DNA of 64,000 nt from Aegilops tauschii subsp. strangulata (lineage: Eukaryota; Streptophyta; Magnoliopsida; Poales; Poaceae). A model generated the notes under the pieces. The model was not told the origin of the DNA. It did not search any database and saw nothing but the letters and a program-made list of their open reading frames with translations. Shown here piece after piece: positions 11,692 to 20,785 of the stretch (its first letter is position 1; every line of letters begins with the position of its first letter). The DNA lies in contig NC_053040.3 in assembly GCF_002575655.3 (NCBI RefSeq), positions 360,590,267 through 360,654,266 on the forward strand, given 5' to 3'. The translations under genes were made by a program, and so were the position numbers.

Positions 11692-12109
11692 AGGGTGAAT
11701 ATCAAGCATCCTCCGCGTGGCCATTTGGAACTTGCCTAAAATCGAGGAGTCATACCAACGGGCACGATTGGGTTACCCACACCCGTATTGATGAGAATCC
11801 CGTGATAAGAGGAACACGATCTCTGCTTCGACAAGACATGCCAATAAAACCGCCTCGCAACACGTGCAGTGGCAGGCTGGGGAAAATGGTTCGTCATGAC
11901 CAGACCACGGCAGAACGTCACGCTATGAAAAGTTGTCAGCAGCTTAGATTTGTGTAAATATTATACTCTCTACGGTGGTATGTGGAATTTGTTTTGCAGA
12001 GTCGGACACGATCCTAGTGTTCAAAATCTTCTATGGAGTATTCGGAGGAGGAACCCGTCTTGCAATGCCGAAGACAATCTGCGCGCCGGACTCATCGTCA
12101 TTGAAGCCT

Positions 12110-12123
12110 GGTTCAGGGGCTAC
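12110..12123 (+). other. Polypurine-like tract of the Fatima-like element
   Basis: GGTTCAGGGGCTAC directly precedes the TG of the 3' LTR, the position where plus-strand DNA synthesis is primed. It is G-rich but short and imperfect. Confidence 0.55.
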
Positions 12124-12598
12124 TGAGGGAGTCCTGGATTAGGGGGTCCTCGGACTGCCGGACTATGTACTTTGGCCGGACTGTTGGACTATGAAGATAC
12201 AAGATTGAAGACTTTGTCCAGTGTCCGGATGGGACTCTCCTTTGCGTGGAAGGCAAGCTTGGCAATACGGATATGTAGATCTCCTCCCTTGTAACCGAAT
12301 CTGTGTAACCCTAGCTAGCCCCCTCCAGTGTCTATATAAACCGGAGGGTTTAGTCCGTAGGACAAGAACAATCATAATCATACGCTAGCTTCTAGGGTTT
12401 AGCCTCTACGATCTCGTGGTAGATGAACTCTTGTAATACTCATATCATCAAGATCAATCAAGTAGGAAGTAGGGTATTACCTCCATCGAGAGGGCCCGAA
12501 CCTGGGTAAACATTGTGTCGCCCGCCTCCTGTTACCATCTGCCTTAGACGCACAGTTCGGGACCCCCTACCCGAGATCCGCCGGTTTTGACACCGACA
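12124..12598 (+). repeat. 3' LTR of the Fatima-like element
   Basis: 475 bp, TGAGGGAGTCC to GACACCGACA. It matches the 5' LTR apart from about 18 substitutions and a 4-bp insertion, and is followed by the TSD TGAGG. Confidence 0.95.
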
Positions 12599-12603
12599 TG
12601 AGG
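12599..12603. repeat. Target-site duplication TGAGG (right)
   Basis: Copy of 3814-3818. It marks where gag of element A resumes. Confidence 0.95.
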
Positions 12604-12831
12604 TCAGCGACGGAGTGGTGGTGCAGCCATCCCGCCGCACGGAGGCATGCAGTGAGGACGCTTGCTGCTCGTTTCCCGCCGGACTGGTGGCGGCGTTGGC
12701 GGCGGGTGACGGAGAATGACGGGGAGGCCGCCGATGGGAGCAGTCTGAGCGACACGGGCGGTGAGGGCGGCCCGGCGCTCAGCGCGGGCTCGACGCGCGT
12801 TTGACATGGTCGCGGTGGTGCGGTGGAACAC
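12604..12831 (-). pseudogene. Gag N-terminus of element A (proximal part)
   Basis: The minus-strand frame begins MFHRTTATMSNARRARAERR and is rich in Ala, Arg and Pro, as are the first residues of Gag in related grass Gypsy elements. It reads toward the TGAGG site and is the expected upstream neighbour of 3212-3813. A nonsense codon precedes the junction. Which of the two nearby ATG codons starts Gag is not decidable here. Confidence 0.65.
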
Positions 12832-12859
12832 TGATTGGCGGAAGGAAAGCTTCAGGGCA

Positions 12860-12877
12860 CCCCTACCTGGCGTGCCA
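12860..12877 (-). other. Primer-binding site of element A
   Basis: On the minus strand TGGCACGCCAGGTAGGGG follows the LTR end by two bases. The TGG start suits a tRNA CCA end. A TGGC(A/G)CGCCAGG motif at this place is familiar from grass Gypsy elements. Confidence 0.7.
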
Positions 12878-12879
12878 AA

Positions 12880-13760
12880 TGTCGGATTTCGGGTTCCGGC
12901 AAAACCCTTGAGGTTGAAACACTGGGGTGCGCACGAAGATCTCTCCTCCCCCTAGCTCACGCCCTCACCGCGACCTCAAAGCTCAACGCGTCGAACTCAC
13001 AGAACAAGAGACACAAGGTTTATACTGGTTCGGGCCACTGATGTGGTGTAATACCCTACTCCAGTGTGGTGTGGTGGATTGCCTCTTGGGCTGAGGATGA
13101 ACAGTTACAAGGGAAGAACAGCCCCCGAGGAGAGGTGTTCTTGGGTTTGGCGGGCTTGTGAGGTGGCTGGTGGTCTGAATGATCCGTCCTGCTAAGGTGG
13201 TGGCTAGTCCTATTTATAGAGGCCCTGGTCCTCTTCCCAACTATTGAGCGGGAAGGGATGCCACAATGGCCAAATTCGAAGGGAGACAACTAGTACAAGT
13301 TATCCTGACTAAAGGTGGTCTTCTCCTGCCAAAGGCTCTGGTGGTGATGCCGTCTTGGGCTCCACGGTGACCTCCGTCCTGCCGTCCTGCTGGTCTTGGC
13401 CTCGTTGCACCGATATGGAAACCTTTGCGTGATGCCTCGGGACTCCTCGCGTGCGCTTGCCTCTTTAGCACCAAAGAGGAAACGAGGACACTGCGCGCGC
13501 TGGCGCCCGCCTGGCCCCGGTCATCATGGCTTACGTCACGGGAACCTCGCGAGGTGCCCCTGGCCTTGATCTCTCCGCCCCTCATGGGCCAACCTGGTGA
13601 GGCCGCCCCCGAGGAGGTCTTGTGTTGTCCGCCCCGCGAGGCTTGGCCCCTCGCGAGGGTCTTTAGTGTTTGCTAGTGAAGATGGGCTAGCCGCAGGTGG
13701 AGCCACGCCGTGGGCCGCAGGCAGGAAAGTCTGGGGACCCCCGTTCCTAGGACGCCGACA
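12880..13760 (-). repeat. 5' LTR of element A, 881 bp
   Basis: On the minus strand it begins TGTCGGCGTCCTAGGAACGG at 13760 and ends GAAATCCGACA at 12880, giving TG...CA ends with a short inverted TGTCGG/CCGACA terminus. It contains a TATAAATAGG box and is followed by the primer-binding site. The partner LTR is outside the window, so its TSD cannot be checked. Confidence 0.88.
13211..13220 (-). promoter_or_regulatory. TATA box in the LTR of element A
   Basis: The minus strand reads CTATAAATAGG here, about 545 bp after the LTR start and well placed for the retrotransposon transcript. Confidence 0.65.
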
Positions 13761-13849
13761 CCCACCGGCAGCCGATCAGGTGGATGATTGGCTTCGCCGA
13801 GGCTGGGGGCTCACAATGAGCTGGCCCACTATGGCCTCCTCAAGCGACG

Positions 13850-14812
13850 ATGGCGGCTTGCACCGCTGGCTGTACGGAAGGGGCTGACCCCACTGTGCAG
13901 TCCCCACCATGGCCGCCAGCTCAAGCGCCACGAAATCAAGAACCCGATAACGTCTCGATGGCCTCCTCTGACCCTCGAACACGTCTAAGCCACCGGCGAG
14001 CCCCGAAGGACGGCCAGAGGGGAGGCGCACGCGTCATCATCGAGCAACGCCGTGACGACCACCGCCGGACCAATGGGTGCAATAGTCTTGACGTCGACGA
14101 GCCTGCGCTTGAGGACGGGGGTTACCTGCCTTTCGAGGCTGGGTGCCCTGCCTTTACTCGTGAGCTACGGCAAGTCCGTTGGCCATCCATTCGCACGTTC
14201 AAGCCAGAGATACCCGAGAAGTATGATGGGAGGCTAAACCCGACAGAGTTCTTGAGGATCTACACCATCGCTGTTGAAGCTGCCGGGGGAAGAGATGAGA
14301 AGGTATTCGCCAACTACTTCCCTTTGGTACTTATGTCCAACATGAAGTCTTGGCTGATGCACCTGCCGGAGAACACTATTTCGTCATGGGCTGACCTGTG
14401 CCATGAGTTCATTGGCGCCTTCACGGGCGGCCACCAAGAGGCAGGGCGACCCAGTGACTTGCAGCTTCTCTAGCAGAAGGAAGGACAGACCTTGCGAATG
14501 TACTTGCAGAGATTCAGCAGAGTCCATAGGAACATTCCAGATATCCACCAGGCAGCTGTGATAGCTACCTTCCAGTTCGATGTGCGCAACCGCAGGATAC
14601 GTTCCAAGATGAATGTGCGGCTGCCCAAGACTGTGAAGGAGCTTTACACTTTGGTGGACAAGTGCGCTTGGGTGGAGGAGGGAAGAAAACTTCCTGGAGA
14701 GGAAGATTGTGTCGACAACGACTCAGAGGATGATGATGAGTCCACCAGTCAGAAGAAGAAGAAGAAGAAGAATAAGAAGCGCAACAAGAGGCGCAAGGAC
14801 AGGCAGTTTTGA
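13850..14812 (+). pseudogene. Gag of element B, amber-interrupted
   Basis: The frame 13850-14473 ends in TAG, and the following piece to 14812 shows the same kind of protein continuing after a frame change. The N-terminal part is basic. Then come FKPEIPEKYDGRLNPTEFL and the gag core with MKSWLMHLPENTISSWADL and FIGAFTGG, then after the stop QKEGQTLRMYLQRFSRVHRN. The C-terminal tail is acidic and then a poly-Lys/Arg run (14751-14800) encoded by an AAG-rich microsatellite. The TAG at 14471-14473 sits where relatives carry Gln before QKEGQ. Confidence 0.85.
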
Positions 14813-15810
14813 CCGTTGAGGGATCAAGCACGCCAAGTACCGGCAAGAAGGCAAAGGCCGAGGCCCCCGGCAAGGAAGCTGCCGCGTGCGCTGACTGCCG
14901 GGAGGCTGCGGCTGTCGAGAAGGCTGGGAAAGGTGATGGGCAGTACTGCGAGATCCATCGGACCAAGGGCCACGATCTCCAAGAGTGTCATCAGGTCGAG
15001 CAGCTTGTCAAGAGGCCGAGGGCTGAATATGAGAAGTGTGATAAGGAAAAAGGTCAGAATGGCACTGGCGGGAAGGACTGAGGCGGTGAAGCAAATCGCC
15101 CCGGCAAGGCTTTTCGGAAGCAAGGGAAGCCCGCCAGGGGCCGAGAGAAGGAAGTTTGCAATGATGCTAGTGATGCAGTGGATGAAGAGGAAACCAACGA
15201 GCAGGAATTCCAGAAGGCCACTGATGCCCTGTGCATTGACAAGGAGCAGGGCATCTTTGCACTCCTCTCACCGCCAACTTAAACGGTGTGCGCGTGAAGT
15301 CAATGTCGTGGAGCCAGCGGCAGAGTCTCGGAAGCCGCTCAAGTGGTCACGCACGCCCATCATCTTTGACGAAGAGGACCATCTTGACCGCACCACTGCG
15401 GTAGGATGCTTGTCGTTGTTGGTCTCTCCAACAATTCGCAGCCTCAAGGTCACAAAGATGCTGGTTTACGGCGGGGCCGGGTTGAATCTAATTTCCCCAA
15501 AAGTTATCAACAAGCTTCAGATAGCAGAGGAAGAGCTTAAGACCACTGGCATGTTTCAAGGAGTTAATCCTGGCAGGAGTCATCCTAAGGGAAAGATCAC
15601 GTTGCCAGTGACGTTCAGAGGAGAGTTGAACTATAGACTGGGAAGATTGTGTTTGATGTGGTCGACCTCCCCCTGCCGTACAATGGGATCCTCGGACGCC
15701 CAACTCTGGCAAAATTCATGGCGGCATCCCACTATGCCTACAATACCTTGAAGATGCCAGGGCCGGTGGGAATCATTTCCATTCTGACAGATGAGAAAGA
15801 CGCAATTATT
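14809..15810 (+). pseudogene. Zinc-knuckle-like segment and mutated protease of element B
   Basis: Frame 14809-15081 includes YCEIHRTKGHDLQECHQVEQ, the Cys/His segment of this Gag class. After a frame change, 15290-15640 reads VNVVEPAAESRKPLKWSRTP and the protease active-site segment KMLVYGGAGLNLIS. In the active site the catalytic Asp is replaced by Tyr (GAC or GAT to TAC). A second frameshift near 15640 separates the downstream half, where DVVDLPLPYNGILGRPTLAK-like spelling is found across the shift. The protease is inactive. Confidence 0.8.
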
Positions 15811-15813
15811 TGA

Positions 15814-16534
15814 GTGGATAAGATGTACCGGGACGCAGTCGCGGTAGAGGCCACGGCAGCAGCAGTTCCTGCCAAGGAGAACAAAGGAAAGAAGAAGGAT
15901 AGCAGGGACACCAACAAGGAATCCGGGAAGCGTACCTCTTCGGAGTGCACGGCAACTGTTGATGACTTGCCGGAGAGTTCCAATAGTAAGAGATCGAATG
16001 TTGCTACACCCCAAGTTAAGAAGGTCCCTGCAGGGATGGCTGGCGTTGATGGTACCTTCACTATCAGCGCCATCCTTGATGACAAATAGGAAAGTGCGCT
16101 CGTTGCCTTCCTGCGGGCGAATATCGACGTGTTTGCCTGTAAACCATCTGATATCCCCGGTGTTCCCAGGGAGGTAATCGAGCACCACCTTGCTGTCTGC
16201 CCACATGCATGACTCGTCAAGTAGAAAGTCCAGAAGCAGGCCTTGGAACGGCAGCAATTCATTGCCGAGGAGATCAAGAAGCTAGAGGCAAATGGTTTGG
16301 TCAGAGGAGTACTGCACCCAACATGGACAAACCCAGTGGTTGTGCGCAAGGCCAACTGAAAATGGAGGCTTTGCATAGATTTCACAGATCTAAACAAGGC
16401 TTGCCCAAAGAATCCATTTCCCTTGCCGCGCAACGACCAGATTGTGGATTCCACGTCAGGTTGTGATTTGCTCCCTTTTCTGAATGCATACTCTCGATAT
16501 TATCAGATCTTCATGTCCAAGGAAGACGAGGAGA
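15814..16534 (+). pseudogene. Linker and N-terminal reverse transcriptase of element B, truncated
   Basis: A Lys- and Ser-rich linker (15814-16089) ends in TAG. In the same frame the usual approach to Gypsy RT follows: FLRANIDVFACKPSDIPGVP and then, past further stops near 16210 and 16360, KWRLCIDFTDLNKACPKNPF and LPFLNAYSRYYQIFMSKEDE. In the last segment the catalytic Asp of the LDAYS motif is Asn. The sequence stops at 16534 where the CACTA terminus begins, so YxDD is missing. Confidence 0.85.
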
Positions 16535-16894
16535 CACTACAAAAAAAAGACACATCCATGACATTTTGGGCCGAACGAATTTTTCCTGTCATGCTTATGA
16601 CACTCTATGACGATAATTATGATAAAACCCGGTATCATCATAGATGTGGTGGGCTCCTACTTCTATGACAAAAAATCATGACAGAAAATGGGCTTTTCGT
16701 CCTGGGTGGGCCGGAGACACAGCTGCATGACATTCTTTGGGCCGTCCATGACGGAAAAAACCGCGGTAGAAGCGAGGACGAGGAAAATATCGGTGAGTTC
16801 CCGGTTACGGTGGGTGGTCGGGGCCGAGCGATGCATGAAGGTTTGCGCGTTTCTCTCATACATGTACGCGTGTGTGTGCGAGGCATTGGGCTCT

Positions 16895-17035
16895 AATTGA
16901 ACCCGAGCGAGGCGTTCGCCTACTGAACCCGAGTGATTGCACTGCAGGCTACGCGTTACTGAACTCGAGCGATCCCTTGCTGTTAACTGAACCTGAGTGA
17001 TTCCTTCGCTACTGCTGCTAACTGAAGCCGATCAA
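16895..17035. repeat. Five diverged CTGAACCCGAGCGAT-type repeats
   Basis: TTGAACCCGAGCGAG, CTGAACCCGAGTGAT, CTGAACTCGAGCGAT, CTGAACCTGAGTGAT and CTGAAGCCGATC recur at intervals of roughly 27-37 bp. They are probably subterminal repeats of the CACTA element. Confidence 0.65.
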
Positions 17036-17049
17036 ACCTGCTGCCTCCT

Positions 17050-17450
17050 TCCCTTGATGAACAGTGAGTGTTCTTGGGGGGGTTGGATGAACAGTTCCCG
17101 GTGGGGGTTGGATGAACAGGACCCCGTGGTAGTAGAGGCCGTTGTCGCTGGATGAACATGACCCCGATCGAGGAGGCATGCGGGTGGATGAATAGTAGCC
17201 GATGGAGGGACCCCGTACGTGGAGGGCTGGTTGAACAGGACCTCATGGAGGGGCTGGTTGTACAGTAGCCGGTGGAGGCTGGATGAACAGGACCCCGTGG
17301 AGGGCTGGATGAACAGTAGCCAGGGAGGCTGGATGAACAGGACCCCGTGGATGAACAGTAGCTGGTGGAGGCTGGAGGAAGTCAACGGTGGATGAACAGT
17401 AGCAGGTGGAGGATGGAGGAAGTCCACGGTGGATGAACAGCAGCCCGTGG
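17050..17450. repeat. GATGAACAG minisatellite of the CACTA end
   Basis: The nonamer GATGAACAG recurs about a dozen times, mostly within GGATGAACAGGACCCCGTGG or GGATGAACAGTAGC(C/T)(A/G)G units of roughly 20-37 bp. The octamer continues in the next block. It is the dominant repeat of this transposon end. Confidence 0.8.
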
Positions 17451-17454
17451 AGTC

Positions 17455-17870
17455 CCGTTTTGCGGTACGCCACACCCCTCCCATCAACAGGACCCCGTTT
17501 CGACCGTAGGTGCTCCAACACTAGTCCGTTTCCTCTATTTTGCTGTACGCCACACCCCTCCCGATCAATAGGACCCCATTTCAACCGTACGCGGTCGAAC
17601 ACAAGTCCGTTTCCTCCGTTTTGCAGTATGCCAGACCCTTCCCGATGAACAGGACCCCGTTTCGACCGTACGTGGTCGAACAGAAGGCCTGTTTCCTCCG
17701 TTCTGCGGTACGCCAGACCTCGCTTCGGCTGTTCCGTCCAAGCCGGTTGGCTCCCGATGAACACGACGTATTCTGTTGCCTCTCGATGAACACGACACAT
17801 TCCGTTGCCTCCCCATGAACACGACGCAGTTTCTCCGTTCCGACCCAGCCGGTTGGCTTCCGATGAACAG
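17455..17870. repeat. Tandem repeat with 81-84-bp period, then a 29-30-bp repeat
   Basis: TTTGC(G/T/A)GTA(C/T)GCCA begins units at about 17458, 17538, 17619 and 17702, each with GA(C)CCCGTTTCGACCGTA and a GGTCGAACA-like tail. From about 17753 a shorter unit, CGATGAACACGAC plus CGTTGCCTC, repeats three times. All units carry the same GATGAACA core. Confidence 0.75.
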
Positions 17871-18066
17871 GATTAGTCACTGTACGCGTTAGAGACCCCG
17901 CCCGTATGTACGTACGTAGCTGTATTTACTATCTTGCAGCATGGCCGTACGTACGTGTACACGATATAGACGGGACTGCGCCACATGCTACGTCGGCGCC
18001 TCTACTTCGACACGTGCTGCTCCTTACTCGGCCACGGTACGTCGCTGCAGAGACACCGATCGATCG

Positions 18067-18071
18067 CTATG
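18067..18071. repeat. Target-site duplication CTATG (left) of solo LTR D
   Basis: CTATG precedes the TG of LTR D at 18072; the same bases follow its CA end at 32256-32260. Confidence 0.93.
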
Positions 18072-18441
18072 TGATACGTCTCCAACGTATCTATAATTTT
18101 TGATTGTTCCATGCTATTATATTATCTGTTTTGGATGTTTATGGGCCTTATTAAACACTTTTATATTATTTTTGGGACTAACCTATTGATCCAGAGCCCA
18201 ATGCCAGTTCCTGTTTTTTCCCTTGTTTCAGTGTTTCGAAGAAAAGGAATATCAAATGGAGTCGAAACGGAATGAAACCTTCTGGAGAAGTTATTTTTGG
18301 AAGGAAAGCAACCCGGGAGACTTGGAGTGCACGTCAGGAAAGCAACGAGGGAGGCACGAGGCAGGGGGCGCGCCCACCCCCCTGGGCGCGCCCTCCACCC
18401 TCGTGGGCCCCTCGTGGCTCCCCTGACGTATTTCTTCCACC

Positions 18442-18449
18442 TATATATA
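18442..18449 (+). promoter_or_regulatory. TATA box in solo LTR D
   Basis: TATATATA lies about 370 bp inside the LTR, downstream of a GGGCCCC-rich segment, where the retrotransposon promoter is expected. Confidence 0.5.
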
Positions 18450-18612
18450 TCCATATACCCTAAAACCTTCGGGGAACAGAATAGATCGGGAGTTCCGCCG
18501 CCGCAAGCCTCTGTAGCCACCTAAAACCAATCGGGACCCTATTCCGGCACCCTGCCGGAGGGGGGAACCCTCACCGGTGGCCATCTTCATCATCCCGGCG
18601 CTCTCCATGACG

Positions 18613-18617
18613 AGGAG
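18613..18617. repeat. Target-site duplication AGGAG (left) of element C
   Basis: AGGAG precedes TGTCGGGACC; the same bases follow the CA end at 31135-31139. Confidence 0.95.
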
Positions 18618-19521
18618 TGTCGGGACCCCGATTCCAAGTCACACCGATCTAGCCTGTAACACCTCATATCGCTTTGCGGCCTCACGCACGGTACTCCCAC
18701 GGGTGTCGCCTTACCATGGCCCGGGACCGTTTGCGCCTTTTGGCTCGCGTATATGACAATGTCGCTAGCATCCATATGACAGAGAACCCGGGCCGACATG
18801 GCTAGTCGTGAACCCAGAGCGGCACTAACGTATGGGGACAGGCATACATGAATCAACATCGAACGTGTCGGTCAGCAGCGTGCGAATCCGGGCTGTAGCA
18901 CTGGGCTAACAGGACTCCGGGAACCCGGGCTGTAGCGGGCTAGGCAGGACTCCGGATGTCACCGCGTGACATTTCCCCGAAGGGACAGACACAGGAACGA
19001 AGTGAATCACATGCCGGCCAGTCAAGTGTTCCGGAGCAGTAGTGCTGGGCTAGCAGGACTCCGGTGAACCGGGCTGTAGCGGACTACTATGGCTCATGGA
19101 AGCACAAGACTACATTTCCCCATAAGAGAGGCTACCAAGGATATACAACTAGGTTGTCGGATCCCACACATACCAAGCATTTCAATCATACACACAATAT
19201 GCTCGATATGTGCAAATACAACATGGCATCACAACAAGACTCTACGACTCAGAGTATTTATTCATTAGGCTCCGAAGAGCCAGATATTACAAACATGGGT
19301 CTCATGACCCAACATTCAGAGCATACAAGTCAAAGCACATGCGGAAGCTTAACATGTCTGAGTACAGACATCTACAAATGAAAAGGCTGAGAAGCCTGAC
19401 TATTTACTAGATCCTGCCGAGGGCACAAGATCGTAGCTGAGGTATCAAGCTAAACGTCGAAGTCCACACGGAACTACTAGCGAGACTGACGTCTCTCTGC
19501 AAAACATAAAATAAGCAAACG

Positions 19522-19539
19522 TGAGTACAAATGTACTCA
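19522..19539 (-). other. Perfect inverted repeat TGAGTAC-aaat-GTACTCA in the LTR of element C
   Basis: A 7-bp stem with a 4-base loop. On the minus strand it lies about 20 bases upstream of a TTTTGCAG splice-acceptor-like site (19489-19496 region). The right LTR keeps it at 27803-27820. A similar stem is in the solo LTR at 44606-44622. Confidence 0.7.
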
Positions 19540-20729
19540 GCAAGACTTACATCAGAACTATCTACATATGCATCGGTATCAACAAAGGGGGTGGTGGAGT
19601 TTAACTGCAGCAAGCCAGCTTTGACTCGGTGGCTATCCTAACTATGACTGCAAGGAACTCTTTTGAGGTGGCGCACACGAGTCCACATATTCACCATATC
19701 AATACTCCACTGTGGACCCGCCCCCGTCTCCCTACGAGAACGCCATCCATAGCACTCACGCTTATCTTGCGCATTTTAGGGTATCCACTTTCACTTGTCT
19801 ATGAATTGTTATAGGCAACCCAGAAGTCCATTTCCGCGGACACGGCTATTCGAATAGATCATATTAACCCTGCAGGGGTGTACTTCGTCACACACGCTCT
19901 CGCCACTTACCACCATGTACACGTCGTGTACCTCGGCAACCTTCAAGCGGAAGCCTGGCGAGGGAGTCGGCCACAGCCTACCTAAACACTCAAGTCTCTA
20001 GTCCAGGTTTATCGCCTATTCAGGTTCCATCCGCAGGGAGTCCGGCCGAGGTTTCCACATACGGCCCCGAACGATGTGTGCAGGGTTCCCGGTCACCAAA
20101 CGGGCGACTCGGTACACCGGGCCACGAGCCTACCGCATCACAGCCCACCCCTTGGTCAGCGCTGTCCACGGCCTCCAGCTTACTACAAACACCAGAAACT
20201 ACGTGCAACTCCTGGACAGAGGACAAGGGTGAATAAGAAGCCGAGGGGGTCCATTGGTTTCGGGCCCAATGCGTGGTAGTAACTGTATCATGGATCACAA
20301 ACACAGAACTCAGTTCCTGAGGACGGCTTCAATGAGACAACCCACCATGTACTCCTACATGGCCTCTCACCGCTACCTTTACCAAATCGTGTTCACACAC
20401 TTAGCTCACACACAGTAGGACATGTTCATCACCATTCCAATTCATCCCCGATGAATCAGACCCGACTCAACTCTAAGCAGTAGCAGGCATGACAAACAAG
20501 CATGAATGAGTAGGCACATCAGGGCTCAAACAACTCCTACTCATGCTAGTGGGTTTCATCTATTTACTGTGGCAATGACAGGTCATGCAGAGGAAAAGGG
20601 GTTCAACTACCGCAACATGTAACAGTTGAATCGATGTTGTCCTAATGCAGTAGAAGAGAGCAGGAGCGAGAGAATGGGATTGTATCGGAATGAACAAGGG
20701 GGTTTGCTTGCCTGGCACTTCTGAAGATA

Positions 20730-20785
20730 TTATAGTTCTTCATCGGTGTCATCGAACTCATCGTCGGAATCACGGCTATCGAGAG
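20730..20785 (-). other. Acidic mini-exon-like frame in the LTR of element C
   Basis: On the minus strand a short frame reads PLDSRDSDDEFDDTDEEL and stops in TAA at 20732-20730; an acceptor-like TCGATAG lies at its upstream side. The same sequence is in the right LTR. A comparable acidic ending is found in the 39885-45021 LTR. No domain is known to me. Confidence 0.45.

Larger units (their letters stand above)
3819..12598 (+). mobile_element. Fatima-like Gypsy LTR retrotransposon, 8.78 kb, complete ends, non-autonomous
   Basis: The element has two similar LTRs (471 and 475 bp), terminal TG...CA, a 5-bp TSD (TGAGG), a primer-binding region after the 5' LTR and a G-rich tract before the 3' LTR. 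Inside are a plus-strand gag-protease frame (4334-7396) and a minus-strand antisense gene (8595-11581). Reverse transcriptase, RNase H and integrase are absent, so movement must have depended on proteins from related elements. I counted about 18 base differences plus a 4-bp indel between the LTRs, near 3.8 percent. The LTR sequence resembles the Triticeae Fatima family as I remember it; the name is tentative. It is inserted in gag of element A. Confidence 0.93.
1..13760 (-). mobile_element. Gypsy LTR retrotransposon A (left part off-window), split by a nested element
   Basis: Reading leftwards from 13760, the minus strand shows an LTR (13760-12880), a primer-binding site, gag N-terminus (12831-12604), the 3819-12598 insertion, then gag, zinc knuckle, protease and an RT remnant down to about 1000. 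The 5-bp duplication TGAGG on both sides of the insertion proves that the two parts were contiguous. The second LTR is not in the window, so the element runs past base 1. All reading frames carry frameshifts or stops, so it is a dead copy. The LTR terminus and the reduced RT segment resemble the Triticeae Sabrina family as I remember it; this name is unverified. Confidence 0.85.
13761..16534 (+). mobile_element. Gypsy retrotransposon remnant B (gag-protease-RT start), cut on both sides
   Basis: Plus-strand gag, knuckle, protease and the beginning of reverse transcriptase follow one another without LTRs. The left side abuts the LTR of element A at 13760 and the right side stops at a CACTA terminus at 16535. 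B is therefore the oldest layer here, invaded from both sides. Its other parts should lie beyond the window edges. Several stops and frameshifts show long decay. Confidence 0.8.
16535..18071. mobile_element. CACTA-type DNA transposon end with subterminal repeats
   Basis: CACTACAAAAAAAAGACAC starts exactly where the RT frame of B breaks off and matches the CACTA superfamily terminus (CACTACAA). The next 220 bp carry repeated ATGACA/TGTCAT motifs (about 16559-16760), the kind of subterminal sites bound by CACTA-encoded TNPA-like proteins. Denser arrays follow to 17870. The opposite terminus (ending ...TTGTAGTG) was not found in the window, and no TNP2-type transposase frame is visible. The element probably continues beyond the solo LTR at 18072, but I cannot fix its right border. 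Confidence 0.7.

Noticed and set aside
14751..14800. Poly-Lys/Arg tail of element B as a special nuclear-targeting domain
   Set aside because: It is encoded by an AAG microsatellite and may be simple slippage.
17050..17870. CRISPR-like array
   Set aside because: Spacing and repeat length vary, repeats are diverged, and it adjoins a CACTA terminus in a plant-type sequence.
18223..18524. Plus-strand frames with PPWARPPP-type sequence as coding
   Set aside because: They are within solo LTR D and interrupted by the element C boundary; no domain.
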